A stretch of 64,000 nucleotides of DNA from Armatimonadota bacterium (GTDB lineage Bacteria; Armatimonadota; Hebobacteria; CAIYQO01), in contig JAKPKV010000131.1 in the NCBI GenBank assembly GCA_029553475.1, forward strand, positions 55,224 through 119,223, in the 5' to 3' direction. Positions 25,192 through 34,475 of this stretch are shown piece by piece. Positions within the stretch are counted from its first letter, which is position 1, and each line of letters begins with the position of its first letter. Both the position numbers and the translations under genes were made by a program. Below the pieces are notes generated by a model. That model searched no databases, was not told the DNA's origin, and saw only the letters and a program-made list of their open reading frames with translations.

Positions 25192-26073
25192 TCAACGCCG
25201 GATGCCGGCAGGCACCGCCTCGACCGCATCCAGTGCCGCCCCCGGCATCTCCTCGAACAGCTCCTGCGTGTCGGCGCTGGCGATCATGTCCTCCACCGTG
25301 TAGTAGCCGCGGCGGGTCGCGACCCAGGCGGCGGCGTCGGCGGCGCCGGCGGCGAAGGCCAGCCGCGATTCCGAGCGGTGGGTGATGGTGATCTCGTCGA
25401 ATTCGCCGGCGAAGAGCACCTCGTGCACGCCGACGATGCCGCCGCCGCGCACGGCGTGCATGCCGATTTCGCCCTCCTGGCGCGGCGTCATCCCTTCGCG
25501 GCCGTGGTGCGTCACGCCGGTGTGGCGCGCCGCGTGCAGTTGCCCGGCGATCTTCGCCGCCGTGCCGGAGGGCGCGTCCGTCTTGCGGCGATGATGGCGC
25601 TCGATGATCTCGATATCGTGGCCGGGCAGGTAGGCCGCCGCCAGCCGCGCGATCATCATCAGCACGTTCACCCCGCGGGTGATATTCGGCGCGTACATCA
25701 GCCCGAATTTTCGCGTGCCGGCGGCGTGCTGCAACTGCTGCTGCTGGCTGGGCGTGAAGCCGGTGGTGCCCACCACCACCCCGCAGCCGGCGCGCGCGTA
25801 GTGGCGCAGCAGCCCGATGGTGCTCTCCGGCTTGCTGAAGTCAATGACCGCCTCCGGGCGGATGGCTTGCAGCGCGGCGGGGAGCGCTTCGGCGGGCATG
25901 ACGGCGACGCCGTAGCGGCTCATGCCGAGCAGCGCGCCCAGGTCGGCGCCCGCTTTGGACGAGGAGGGTCCGGCGCCGGCCAGCACGATGCGCATGTCCG
26001 GACGGTGCTCAATCAGGTACTTCGCGATGGCTGATCCCGTCAGCCCGAGGCCGATAATGCCCACATTCAGCAT
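25192..26073 (-). CDS. dapB: 4-hydroxy-tetrahydrodipicolinate reductase family (DapB)
   Basis: 293 aa. NAD(P)H-dependent reductase of the lysine/diaminopimelate pathway. It has an N-terminal Rossmann fold (VGIIGLGLTGSAIAKYL), VIDFSKPESTIG, VVVGTTGFTPSQQQ and the catalytic signature IERHHRRKTDAPSGTA. The last holds the catalytic His and Lys. The nucleotide loop reads GLGLTGS rather than the usual G-A-x-G-R-M-G, and the protein is about 30-40 residues longer than typical. It could therefore be a DapB-like paralogue, but DapL at 62357 supports a working pathway. AGAAAGGAG precedes the ATG. Confidence 0.82.
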   Translation of the reverse strand: MLNVGIIGLGLTGSAIAKYLIEHRPDMRIVLAGAGPSSSKAGADLGALLGMSRYGVAVMPAEALPAALQAIRPEAVIDFSKPESTIGLLRHYARAGCGVVVGTTGFTPSQQQQLQHAAGTRKFGLMYAPNITRGVNVLMMIARLAAAYLPGHDIEIIERHHRRKTDAPSGTAAKIAGQLHAARHTGVTHHGREGMTPRQEGEIGMHAVRGGGIVGVHEVLFAGEFDEITITHRSESRLAFAAGAADAAAWVATRRGYYTVEDMIASADTQELFEEMPGAALDAVEAVPAGIRR

Positions 26074-26434
26074 GTGGAGGCTCCTTTCTGGCGTGGGCCG
26101 AACGCGACAACGCGTGCCAAGCCGATGCTGGACACGCGCGCGCGTGACCCTTTCGCCGCGCCTGCGAGGTTAGCTGACGGATTAAGGTGGAAAAGGTCAC
26201 CTCGCCCCGAATACTCGGGACTTCACCCCAAAAACTGGGTCCCCCGCTCTCACGTCGTGAGATTCGGCGCCTGATTGTCAGGAGGAATATACCCCCTCTC
26301 ACTATTATTGACACCCCCGGCGGGATTTGGTGTCATGGTCGCGCGACGTTTGCGGCCATAAGGCCCGGCGACCGCTTGCGCTGGCAGTCCGCGCGGTTCT
26401 CCGGTACAATGGAACAGCATTGGAGGTATGGCGG
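26074..26434. other. Spacer between dapB and nitronate monooxygenase-like gene
   Basis: Divergent spacer of 361 bp with no gene. It holds a perfect 13-bp palindrome (CTCACGTCGTGAG, near 26250), an A/T-richer patch with CTATTATTGACAC at about 26300-26312, and a plus-strand promoter. That promoter is TGGCAG (26382-26387), 17 bp, TACAAT (26405-26410). I see no lysine riboswitch. Confidence 0.4.
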
Positions 26435-27463
26435 ATGGGGACGGTCTTTGCGCATTTCGCCCGGCGCGGGCGCGAATTCCTCGGGGTGGAGTACCCGATC
26501 ATCGCCGGCGGCATGACGTGGATCAGCGATGTCGCGCTGTGCAAGGCGGTGAGCGCGCACGGCGCGTTTCCCGTGCTGGCGGGCGGCAACATGCCCGCGG
26601 AGACCTTGGCGCGGGAGGTGGACCGCTGCCTCGCCGAGCTGGAGAAACCGTTCGCGGTGAATCTCATCACCATCGCCCCGCATTTTCGCGCGCAGTTCGA
26701 GATGCTGCTCGCGAAACCGGTGCCCTTCGTCGTCTTCGCCGGCGGGTTTCCGCGCAAGCGCGACATCCAGCAGATGAAGGCGGCGGGCAAGCGCACCCTG
26801 TCCTTCGCCTCTGAAGGCTCCATCGCCGAGCAGCAGATCGGCTTCGGCATTGACGCGCTCATTCTGGAGGGCAGCGAGGCGGGCGGGCATATCGGGCACG
26901 TCTCGCTGATGGTCCTCCTCCAGCAGGTGCTCTTCCAGTATCAGCAGGTGCCGATCTTCGTCGCCGGCGGCATCGCCTCGGGGAAAATGGTCGCCCACCT
27001 GCTGCTGATGGGCGCGTCCGGCGTGCAGCTCGGCACGCGCTTCGTGATGAGCGAGGAATGCACCGCGCACCCCGCCTTCAAAGCCGCCTTCCGCAAGGCA
27101 CGCGCCCGCCAGGCCATCGCCACCCCGCAGTATGACAGCCGCCTGCCGGTGGTGGCCGTGCGCGCCATCAAGAACCGGGGCACCGACGATTTTGGCACGC
27201 TGCAGCTTGAGCTCATCAAACGTCTGGAAGCCGGCGAGCTCACCCGCGAGCAGGCGCAATTCGAGGTGGAGAGTTTCTGGGTGGGCGCCCTCCGCCGCGC
27301 GGTGGTGGACGGCGACGTGGAGTCCGGCTCGCTGATGGCCGGCCAGAGCGTCGGCCTCGTGCACGACATCCTGCCGATGGCCGCGATTCTCCGCGAGCTG
27401 GTGGAGGACGCGGAGGAAGAGCTGGCGCGCGTGCGGGCGGCCTTCCCGGCATGCGTGGGGTAA
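26435..27463 (+). CDS. Nitronate monooxygenase / FabK-like flavoprotein
   Basis: 342 aa from the ATG at 26435 (TGGAGG 8 nt upstream). FMN-dependent TIM barrel: EYPIIAGGMTWISDVALCKA, AVNLITIAPHF, LEGSEAGGHIGHVSLM, IFVAGGIASGKMVAHLLLMG and ASGVQLGTRFVMSEE. The conserved GGHIG and GGIASG loops bind FMN phosphate. It could be nitronate monooxygenase (detoxification of alkyl nitronates) or an enoyl-ACP reductase II; the sequence alone does not separate them. It stands alone. The spacer 27464-27669 holds no gene. Confidence 0.82.
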   Translation: MGTVFAHFARRGREFLGVEYPIIAGGMTWISDVALCKAVSAHGAFPVLAGGNMPAETLAREVDRCLAELEKPFAVNLITIAPHFRAQFEMLLAKPVPFVVFAGGFPRKRDIQQMKAAGKRTLSFASEGSIAEQQIGFGIDALILEGSEAGGHIGHVSLMVLLQQVLFQYQQVPIFVAGGIASGKMVAHLLLMGASGVQLGTRFVMSEECTAHPAFKAAFRKARARQAIATPQYDSRLPVVAVRAIKNRGTDDFGTLQLELIKRLEAGELTREQAQFEVESFWVGALRRAVVDGDVESGSLMAGQSVGLVHDILPMAAILRELVEDAEEELARVRAAFPACVG

Positions 27464-27669
27464 CTTGTGGCGGACGGAACGCCGTCGAGCCGCACATGAG
27501 TCACCAGTGCATGGCCCGTCCGGCCGCGGCCGGTCGAGGGTGACGGGCCTCAAATGGCCGGTTCGGCACCTGTCGAGGAGATTGGTCGGACCCACGCGTT
27601 TACACAAAATAGAAAAAATGGTATGATATTCGTGGAGGTTCGGCCAAAGGGATTATCTCCCTGCGGGCT

Positions 27670-28563
27670 TTACCTCCTTTTTTTGCGCCTGCCCTCGTAG
27701 GGATCCGGCACATAGACAATGCCGTAGTTCCGGAATACCCCGCCATCCTTTTCCACATGCCCGCACCACTGCAGATCGTGCAGAAATGGGCCGAACATTC
27801 CCTGAATCTCATCCCGAACTTCTCCGGTCATCGCCTTATCGCCACGGAAACCGAGGTTGATGCAGTAAATACAGACATCAGCGACCTGGACGGGATATGC
27901 CATGTCTGACGCGACAAAGAATGGTGTCGGCACAATCCGGTGTGCTCGCTGCTGGCCACGGTACGTGGTGGTAAAGTAACGCTCAAGACGTTTGACAAAA
28001 CGCCGGTCATTCTCTTTTTCGGTCTCATCCATGACGAGCAACCCATTCTCCTGCTGCTGCTCGAGAAAGTAGTAGTAGCGTTCCAAGAGGAACACGTAAT
28101 CCTTCCGCAAGAACTCTTCTTCACCGGTGGACTCGGGCTTCTTGGCCGCTCCGCGTGGAATCGCGCAGGCGAAGATACGCGCTTCGTATTTCTCCAGCAG
28201 CACAAAGATGCCGCGCGCCATCGCCAGACATGCTTGGCCGTAAGCAGTAAACTCCAACCGGGATGGCGTGACCTTCGCCTGGTTCTTTTGGAAGTATGCG
28301 GTTGCGCTCTGGCGACGCGTCAGCGGATCAATGTCTGGCATCTGCTTCGCCCATTTAACACGGTCTTTATCAAGCAGCTTGCTACCTTTGATCTCTGTTT
28401 TGTATCGGGAGAGCTGTGTCCCGAAGCAATCCTGCTCCAACGCTCCGACTTCGCGCACAAATGCCCACAGAAAGCGGGCATGCAAGGCAATGCCTCCGTG
28501 CACTTCATACGGCAAAGCTTTATGGTCATGCCCACTTTCGTCAAGAAAGAGCAGGTAACTCAC
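27670..28563 (-). CDS. DUF3800 protein
   Basis: 297 aa from a GTG at 28563 (AAGGAAGCGG upstream). DUF3800 proteins have an RNase H-like fold; the N-terminal acidic motif YLLFLDESGHD is complete, followed by VHGGIALHARF. Further motifs are LLVMDETEKENDRRFVKRLE (second acidic motif) and VQVADVCIYCINLGFRGD. The family is widespread in phage and mobile contexts and of unproven function; nuclease activity is plausible from the Asp/Glu residues. It starts 23 bp after the GH94 stop on the same strand, so it may share its transcript. Its base composition is less GC-rich than the GH94 gene. Confidence 0.85.
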   Translation of the reverse strand: MSYLLFLDESGHDHKALPYEVHGGIALHARFLWAFVREVGALEQDCFGTQLSRYKTEIKGSKLLDKDRVKWAKQMPDIDPLTRRQSATAYFQKNQAKVTPSRLEFTAYGQACLAMARGIFVLLEKYEARIFACAIPRGAAKKPESTGEEEFLRKDYVFLLERYYYFLEQQQENGLLVMDETEKENDRRFVKRLERYFTTTYRGQQRAHRIVPTPFFVASDMAYPVQVADVCIYCINLGFRGDKAMTGEVRDEIQGMFGPFLHDLQWCGHVEKDGGVFRNYGIVYVPDPYEGRRKKRR

Positions 28564-28586
28564 ATTTGTCCGCTTCCTTCGGGGCT

Positions 28587-31025
28587 TTACGCCGTCACCG
28601 CTGGTACCGTACACGCCACCTCCACCACCGCGCCGTCCGGCGCGAAGGGGATGGTGTCGCCGGCAATCGCTGTTCCGTTCACGGTGATCGCTTGTGATGA
28701 TACCGCCGAGTCCTGCGTCACGCGGATGCGGTAGGTGGCGCCGCGGCAGACGCGGGTGATGGTGAGCGCCGGCAGGTCGGCGGGGAGGCAGGGGCGGACG
28801 CGGAGGCCGGTCCACTCCGGCTTCACGCCGAGCAGGTGCTGGGTGACGGCGACGAAGTTCCACGACGCGGTGCCGGTGAGCCAGGAGTTCTTCGCCTCGC
28901 CGAAGCGCACGGCGTCCTTGCCGGCCACCATCTGCGCGTAGACGTAAGGCTCCAGCCGGTGGATCTCGCTGATCTCTTCCAGGTAGGCGGGGCAGATCTG
29001 CCGGTAATATTCCCAGGCGTATGCGCCGCGGCCGAGCACCGTCTCCGCGATGATGATCCAGGGGTTGTTGTGGCAGAAGATGCCCGCGTTCTCCTTGTAC
29101 CCCGGCGGATAGGAGGAAATCTCCCCCAGCTCCAGGTGATATGCCGAGTAGGCGGGGTTCTGCAGCACGATGCCGTATTTGGTGTTCAGCCGTTCGCGCA
29201 CGCTGTCCAGCGCCAAGTGCGCCTGCCCGGTCTCCGCGCCGATGCCGGCCATCACGCAGTAGCCCTGCGGTTCGATGAAGATCTTCCCTTCCGCGCAGCG
29301 GTCGCTGCCCACCGGGTTGCCGAAGAAGTCGTAGGCGCGGCGGAACCACTGGCCGTCCCAGCCGTGCTCCAGCACCGCCGCGGTCATCCGCGCCACGTGG
29401 GCTTCCGCGGCTGTCGCCTCCTCTTCCAGCCCCAGGTGGCGGCAGAGGGCGGCGAAATCCGGCCCGCAGGCGACGAAGAGGCCGGCGATGAAGACGGACT
29501 CGGCGGTGCGCCCCTCGCGGTTGGCGCAGCACTGGAACGACTCGCCCGGCTGATCGGAAAAACAGTTCAGGTTCAGGCAGTCGTTCCAGTCGGCGCGGCC
29601 GATGAGCGGCAGCCCGTGGGGGCCGAGATTGTTCACCACGTGGTAGAACGACGCCTTGCAGTGCGCAAACAGGCTGGCGGCTTTGTCCGACGAATCGAAG
29701 GGCACCATCTCGTCGAGGATGCTCCAGTCGCCCGTCTCCTTGAGGTAGGCGGCGACGCCGACGATGAGCCACAGCGGATCGTCGTTGAAGCCGCTGCCCA
29801 TCAGCGCGTTGCCACGGCGGGTGAGCGGCTGGTACTGGTGCCAGTTGCCGCCGTCTTCGAACTGCGTGCTGGCGATATCGAGGATGCGCCCGCGGGCGCG
29901 GGCGGGAATCTGGTGCACGAAGCCGAGCAGGTCCTGGTTGGAATCGCGAAAACCCATGCCGCGGCCGATGCCCGACTCGAAGTAGGAGGCGCTGCGCGAC
30001 ATGTTGAAGGTGACCATGCACTGGTAGGGATTCCAGATATTCACCATGCGATCCAGCTTGTCGTCGCCGCTCTCCACCGCGTACAGGCCGAGCAAGCCGT
30101 CCCACATCGCGCGCAGCGCGGCGAAGGCGGCGTCCACCTGCTCGACGGTGGCGAAGCGGGCCATCAGCGCGTGGGCGCGCGCCTTGTTGATGATCCCCGG
30201 GCGCGCGAATTTTTCCTCCGCCGGGTTCTCCACGTACCCCAGCACGAAGATCAGCTCGCGGCACTCGCCGGGGGCGAGCGTCAGGTCGAGCTGGTGCGCG
30301 GCGATGGGCGACCAGCCGCTGGCGACGGAATTCCGGCACGCGCCGGCCTGCACCGCCTGCGGCTCCCCGGCGCCGTTGTACAGGCCGAGGAAGGTTTCCC
30401 GGTCGGTATCGAAGCCGGCCACCGGCGCGTGCACCGTGTAGAAGGCGTAGTGATCGCGGCGCTCGCGGTACTCCGTCTTGTGGTAAATCGTGCTCCCCTC
30501 GATCTCCACCTCGCCGATGGAGAAGTTGCGCTGGAAATTGCTGCCGTCGTCCACCGCGTCCCACAGGCAGAACTCCAGGAACGAAAAGAGGCTGAACGAC
30601 TTCGGCGCGTCGCCGGTGTTGGTGAGGGTGACGCGGTGAATCTCGCACTGCTCGCCCAGCGGCACGAAGAAGAGGGCGCTCGCCCGCAGCCCGTCCTTCT
30701 CGCCGGTGATGCGCGTATACCCCAGCCCGTGGCGGCACTCATAGGCATCCAGCTCCGTCTTGCACGGCATCCATCCGGGATTCCACACCGTCTCGCCGTC
30801 GCGGAGGTAGAAGTAGCGCCCGCCGGCGTCCGTCGGCACGTTATTGTACCGATAGCGCGTGATCCGCCGCAGCCGGGCGTCGCGGTAGAAGGTATATCCG
30901 CCGGCGGTATTGGAGATCAACCCGAACAACGCCTCGCAGCCCAGGTAGTTGATCCACGGATACGGCGTGCGCGGCGTGGTGATCACATACTCGCGCGCGG
31001 CATCATCAAAATGCCCGAATTGCAT
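28587..31025 (-). CDS. Cellobiose phosphorylase-type GH94 enzyme
   Basis: 812 aa, full length. Phosphorolyses beta-glucosyl disaccharides, most likely cellobiose to glucose 1-phosphate and glucose. The N-terminus ([60 protein letters not shown]) is diagnostic of cellobiose phosphorylase. The general acid is Asp482 in [14 protein letters not shown] phosphate-site His is expected in the GQAH-to-HNNPW region. GGAGG precedes the ATG. No signal peptide, so it is cytoplasmic, fitting uptake of oligosaccharides. It belongs to a minus-strand cluster with the GH20-like hydrolase and the aldo/keto reductase. Confidence 0.93.
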   Translation of the reverse strand: MQFGHFDDAAREYVITTPRTPYPWINYLGCEALFGLISNTAGGYTFYRDARLRRITRYRYNNVPTDAGGRYFYLRDGETVWNPGWMPCKTELDAYECRHGLGYTRITGEKDGLRASALFFVPLGEQCEIHRVTLTNTGDAPKSFSLFSFLEFCLWDAVDDGSNFQRNFSIGEVEIEGSTIYHKTEYRERRDHYAFYTVHAPVAGFDTDRETFLGLYNGAGEPQAVQAGACRNSVASGWSPIAAHQLDLTLAPGECRELIFVLGYVENPAEEKFARPGIINKARAHALMARFATVEQVDAAFAALRAMWDGLLGLYAVESGDDKLDRMVNIWNPYQCMVTFNMSRSASYFESGIGRGMGFRDSNQDLLGFVHQIPARARGRILDIASTQFEDGGNWHQYQPLTRRGNALMGSGFNDDPLWLIVGVAAYLKETGDWSILDEMVPFDSSDKAASLFAHCKASFYHVVNNLGPHGLPLIGRADWNDCLNLNCFSDQPGESFQCCANREGRTAESVFIAGLFVACGPDFAALCRHLGLEEEATAAEAHVARMTAAVLEHGWDGQWFRRAYDFFGNPVGSDRCAEGKIFIEPQGYCVMAGIGAETGQAHLALDSVRERLNTKYGIVLQNPAYSAYHLELGEISSYPPGYKENAGIFCHNNPWIIIAETVLGRGAYAWEYYRQICPAYLEEISEIHRLEPYVYAQMVAGKDAVRFGEAKNSWLTGTASWNFVAVTQHLLGVKPEWTGLRVRPCLPADLPALTITRVCRGATYRIRVTQDSAVSSQAITVNGTAIAGDTIPFAPDGAVVEVACTVPAVTA

Positions 31026-31127
31026 GGAAGCCTCCAGATGGGGAGATAGCTACCTATTCGCCCGGGCCGGGGAAAATCCTCGCGGTTTCTTTTCATCGTA
31101 GCGCGCGCTACGGAGCGGAGGCGACGG

Positions 31128-33140
31128 TTACTTCGCCAACGCCTGCTCAATTGCCGTATACCGCTCCAGAAACGCCGGCAACTGCGACGGCACGGTGCAC
31201 TGCGCGCGCCAGCGCGCCAGGCCCTCGGCTTTCAGCGCCTCCGCGCGGGCGGCGATGTCGGCGTGTTGCACCGGGGTCTCCGCCCGTTTCGCTTCCGTTT
31301 GCAGCAGCAGCAGGCGGCGGGCGTAGAGGAACTCTTCCAGCAGCGCCTTCGGGTCGCCGGCCAGACCGCCGGCGAGCAGCGCCTCCGCCTCGGCGATGAC
31401 CTGCCGGGCGGCTTGCCCGCTCAGCGCCGGCGACAGGCGCGCGTCGGGATACATGGTGCGCTCGGCGAGCAGCTCCGCCGCCAGCGATGTCCCCAGCCGC
31501 CGGCCCGCCGCGCCGAAGAGATATTCGGCCGCGTCGGCATACCAGTCGGCGATGCTGGCTGGCGCCGGGGCGTGCGCCGCCCACGCGGTGGCCAGAAAAT
31601 GCACCCAGCGACTGCCCAGCGGCAGGCTGTGATCCTCCCAGAGGGTGTTGATCACCCCCAATGCGCCATGCCGCGCCCCTTCGTCGGCCAGGCTGAAGGC
31701 GTTGTGCGCGCGGTACATCCCCGGACAGGCGACCACCGGAAATCCCATCGCCCGCCAGACCTCCACCGAGGGGTAGCGCCGGTGCAGGTCGTAGTGCCAG
31801 TCCAGCATGATGATATCGCGCGGGAAGCCCTCCAGCGCCTCCGGATACGTCCACGGCATGTCGTCCCACATCATCACCTGCTTGCCGTGGGCGGTTATCA
31901 CCTCGTGCAGCAGCGCGATGTGCGCGCGGAAGATATCGCCTTTGCCCATGCCCGCGAACGCCTCCCGACAGCGCGGGCACAGCCCCAGGTAGGCGGATTC
32001 GTCGGCGTTGATGCTGACGTACGGGGAGCGCGAGGCGCGGCAGAGCTCGGTGAAGATGTCGGCCAGCAGCTCCTTCGTGCCCGGGTGCGACGGGCAGAGC
32101 TGATAGGGCGCCCCCATGAAGTCGCTGCCCTCCTCGGCCAGGTGGCGATAGGTCGCGCTGGCGAGGATGCCGTGCGCGTGGCCGAAGGACACCTGCGCGG
32201 GGATGATGTCAATGTCGTAGGCCGCCGCCGCGTCCTGCAGCCGCCGCAGGTCGCCCAGCTCCCACGCGCCCTCCGGCGCGAACTCCGGGTGCGAGGGGAA
32301 GCGCAGGTGGTTCTCAAAATACATGATCACCGCGTTGAAGCCCAGGCCGCGCAGGAAGGGCAGCTTCTTGATCCAGTAGTCTACCGTGAAGACCTGCGAG
32401 CCGCGGCTGGTGTCGTACATGAAGCCGCGCAGCGCGAAGCGCGGCGTCTCCGGCCACACCGGCGGCGGGGCGACCGGCGCCGGCAGGTCGGCGGGCAGCG
32501 GCGAGAAGCGCAGGCTGGGGAAGAGCTGCCAGTCGCCGTAGGTGTATTTCGGGTCGCTGTCCAACGCCCAAAAGCTCCAGTCGTACCCCAGCTTGTCGTC
32601 GCGGCCGACGTTCCCGCGCCACGCCGTCCCCGCGTCCGGCGCCGCCACGCCCAGCGCGCGGAAGGGGATCGCCACCTCAGCCTGCCAGCCGGCCCCGGTC
32701 AGCCGCGCGCCGGCGCGGATGCCCTCCGCCGGCAGCGGATAGTGGGTGCCCCAGCCGGGGTTGTCAATGATCATCTGCTGCAGGAAGACCCCGCCGCGGG
32801 CGTTCACCGCCAGCGCCAGGTACTCGACCCCCGGCAGCCCGGGGTCGAGGTAGAGCACCATGCCGTCGTCATGCGCCACGCCTTCGCCGCGCTCGGCGTC
32901 CGCGCGCATCAGCGCCAACCGCGGCTCCTCCACCTTCACGCCCAGGTACAGGCATTCCGCGTCCCACGCCAGCGCCGCCGCCGTCCGTTTCGTGATCGGT
33001 TCATCCGTCTCCATCGAGATAAACCGCTCCACCCACCGCGCCCCCCGCCAGCATGGGCTGTCCAGCCACCCGTCCAGCGCCGGCGCCGCCCCCGCGCGCA
33101 GCATCTCATACGTCGGCAAGTCATAGGGAAGGTTGAGCAT
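31128..33140 (-). CDS. CBM9-like plus GH20-like TIM-barrel glycosidase
   Basis: 670 aa, no signal peptide. Residues about 15-210 form a CBM9/DOMON-type beta sandwich (LDGWLDSPCWRGARWVERF, AALAWDAECLYLGVKVEEP, DDGMVLYLDPGLPGVEYLAL, AEVAIPFRALGV). Residues about 245-560 form a TIM barrel of the GH20/beta-hexosaminidase type. Key stretches are YWIKKLPFLRGLGFNAVIMY, IIPAQVSFGHAHGIL, SPYVSINADESAYLGLCPRC (Asp-Glu acid pair), QVMMWDDMPWTYPE and INTLWEDH. The C-terminal 110 residues are helical. The sugar specificity is unknown. AAAGGGTG precedes the ATG. Confidence 0.72.
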   Translation of the reverse strand: MLNLPYDLPTYEMLRAGAAPALDGWLDSPCWRGARWVERFISMETDEPITKRTAAALAWDAECLYLGVKVEEPRLALMRADAERGEGVAHDDGMVLYLDPGLPGVEYLALAVNARGGVFLQQMIIDNPGWGTHYPLPAEGIRAGARLTGAGWQAEVAIPFRALGVAAPDAGTAWRGNVGRDDKLGYDWSFWALDSDPKYTYGDWQLFPSLRFSPLPADLPAPVAPPPVWPETPRFALRGFMYDTSRGSQVFTVDYWIKKLPFLRGLGFNAVIMYFENHLRFPSHPEFAPEGAWELGDLRRLQDAAAAYDIDIIPAQVSFGHAHGILASATYRHLAEEGSDFMGAPYQLCPSHPGTKELLADIFTELCRASRSPYVSINADESAYLGLCPRCREAFAGMGKGDIFRAHIALLHEVITAHGKQVMMWDDMPWTYPEALEGFPRDIIMLDWHYDLHRRYPSVEVWRAMGFPVVACPGMYRAHNAFSLADEGARHGALGVINTLWEDHSLPLGSRWVHFLATAWAAHAPAPASIADWYADAAEYLFGAAGRRLGTSLAAELLAERTMYPDARLSPALSGQAARQVIAEAEALLAGGLAGDPKALLEEFLYARRLLLLQTEAKRAETPVQHADIAARAEALKAEGLARWRAQCTVPSQLPAFLERYTAIEQALAK

Positions 33141-33249
33141 GGAGACACCCTTTCGAAGTTGATACGGAAATGACTATCGTGGATTTCGGCACCGGGAACG
33201 GCATCCCTGCTGGCACGCAGCCGTTCTTCCCCCGTCTCTCGTCATCCGT

Positions 33250-34182
33250 TCACGCCTCTGCCCGCTCCGCCCACCGATTCGGCATCAGCATCTCCTCCGG
33301 CAGCACCGGCACGGCGGCGCGAACGGCCCGCATCAGCGACGGCTCCAATGGCCCCCGCGCGACCAATGCCAGGTTCGCCCGGATCTGCGCGACGGTTTCC
33401 ACCCCCAGCAGCAGCGCGGTCATCCCTTCCAGCCCCAGCACGTAGCGCACCGCCAGCTCATCCAGCGCCATGCCGGCATCCGACGCCAGCGCCTGCAGGG
33501 CGCGCCGGACGGGCAGCACCGCCGCCAGGTGCGCGGGCACCCGTTCCTCCGGTAGCAGCAGCAGGCCCTGAAAATAGACGCTGCGCACGAAAAGCGCCGT
33601 GCCGCGCGCCCGCGCCGCGGTGAACACCCCCGCGTCGAGGAAGCGCGGGTCGAGCAGATGGGTGGGGAGCTGCACGGCATCCGCCTTTCCCGAGGCGAGA
33701 ATGGCTTTGGTCGCTGGCGGCGTCGTCACCGAGGCGCCGACCTGGCGCACCCACCCGCGCGCGCGCAGCTCGAGCAGCACGTCAATGTAGCGAAAATCTT
33801 CTTCTCGGTGAAAGAGCACCAGCGGCAGGCAATCCATGCGCAGCAGGCGGCGCGAGGCCTCCACCGAGGCGGTGATTGCCGCGCTCGCCTCCGTCACCGA
33901 GGCGAACTCCTCCGCCAGGTGCCGTACCTTCGTCGCGACGACGACCTCGTCGCTGATGCCCAGCTCCGCAAACGCCCGCCCGAGCACCGCCTCGCTTTCG
34001 CCGTACAGCGCCGCGGTGTCGAACGCCGTCACCCCGCCCGCCCACGCGCAGGCGAGAATCTCCTTCGCCAGCCCGTAATCCGGCTGCCCGCTGGTATTGG
34101 CAATCCCATACGGGAGGCCGAGCTGCACGGTACCGAGCATGAGTCGTGAGATGTGGTATTGGTGAATAGTCGTATAGGGCAT
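33250..34182 (-). CDS. Aldo/keto reductase
   Basis: 310 aa. NADPH-dependent TIM-barrel oxidoreductase: LMLGTVQLGLPYGIANTSG, the Asp/Tyr pair in TAFDTAALYGESEAVLGRAF, Lys in EVVVATKVRHL, and a C-terminal cofactor loop, LLGVETVAQIRANL. The catalytic His is replaced or shifted: LVLFHREEDFRYIDVLLELR lies where L-x-H is usual. The start is the ATG at 34182; a TTG lies one codon upstream. It is probably first in the minus-strand cluster with GH20-like and GH94 genes, perhaps acting on the released sugar. Gaps to the next genes are about 100 bp each. Confidence 0.82.
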   Translation of the reverse strand: MPYTTIHQYHISRLMLGTVQLGLPYGIANTSGQPDYGLAKEILACAWAGGVTAFDTAALYGESEAVLGRAFAELGISDEVVVATKVRHLAEEFASVTEASAAITASVEASRRLLRMDCLPLVLFHREEDFRYIDVLLELRARGWVRQVGASVTTPPATKAILASGKADAVQLPTHLLDPRFLDAGVFTAARARGTALFVRSVYFQGLLLLPEERVPAHLAAVLPVRRALQALASDAGMALDELAVRYVLGLEGMTALLLGVETVAQIRANLALVARGPLEPSLMRAVRAAVPVLPEEMLMPNRWAERAEA

Positions 34183-34317
34183 CAATGTCAGGGTTCTCCC
34201 CCTCCCACGTGTCGAAAGACGCGCCCGGCCCGGCCCGCCCCCTCAATACTCCTCCCGTAGTCCGTCCAATGCACCCCTGATGCGCTGTGCCACATGACTC
34301 TGGCTGTGCTCGGCATC

Positions 34318-34465
34318 CGGTCCGTCGGCTCGCTCCGGCCAGTCCACAAAGGTGGACTTCGTGGCTCCAGCCCCGGATTTCAATCCGGGGGACGGCAGCC
34401 TGGCGATGGACAGCCCACCAGAGCGGAAACACTGTGTCAAAAAGCATCAATCCGGGGGGACGGCT
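34318..34465 (+). repeat. Repeat family B copy 4
   Basis: TCCGGCCAGTCCAC, then GGTGGACTTCGTGGCTCC, AGCCCCGGATTTCAATCCGG and GAGCGGAAACAC, ending AAAAAGCATCAATCCGG. Nearly identical to the copy at 22493-22625 over its length. No gene in 34183-34475. Confidence 0.65.
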
Positions 34466-34475
34466 CTCGACGCCG

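Noticed and set aside
26074..26330. Lysine riboswitch upstream of dapB
   Set aside because: No conserved five-stem core is recognisable; only short palindromes are present.
28564..30738. Upstream extension of the DUF3800 frame
   Set aside because: It runs through the GH94 gene in another frame of the same strand. The GTG at 28563 fits the family N-terminus.
28836..31049. Plus-strand open frame opposite the GH94 gene
   Set aside because: Low-complexity antisense translation; the minus strand is unmistakably cellobiose phosphorylase.
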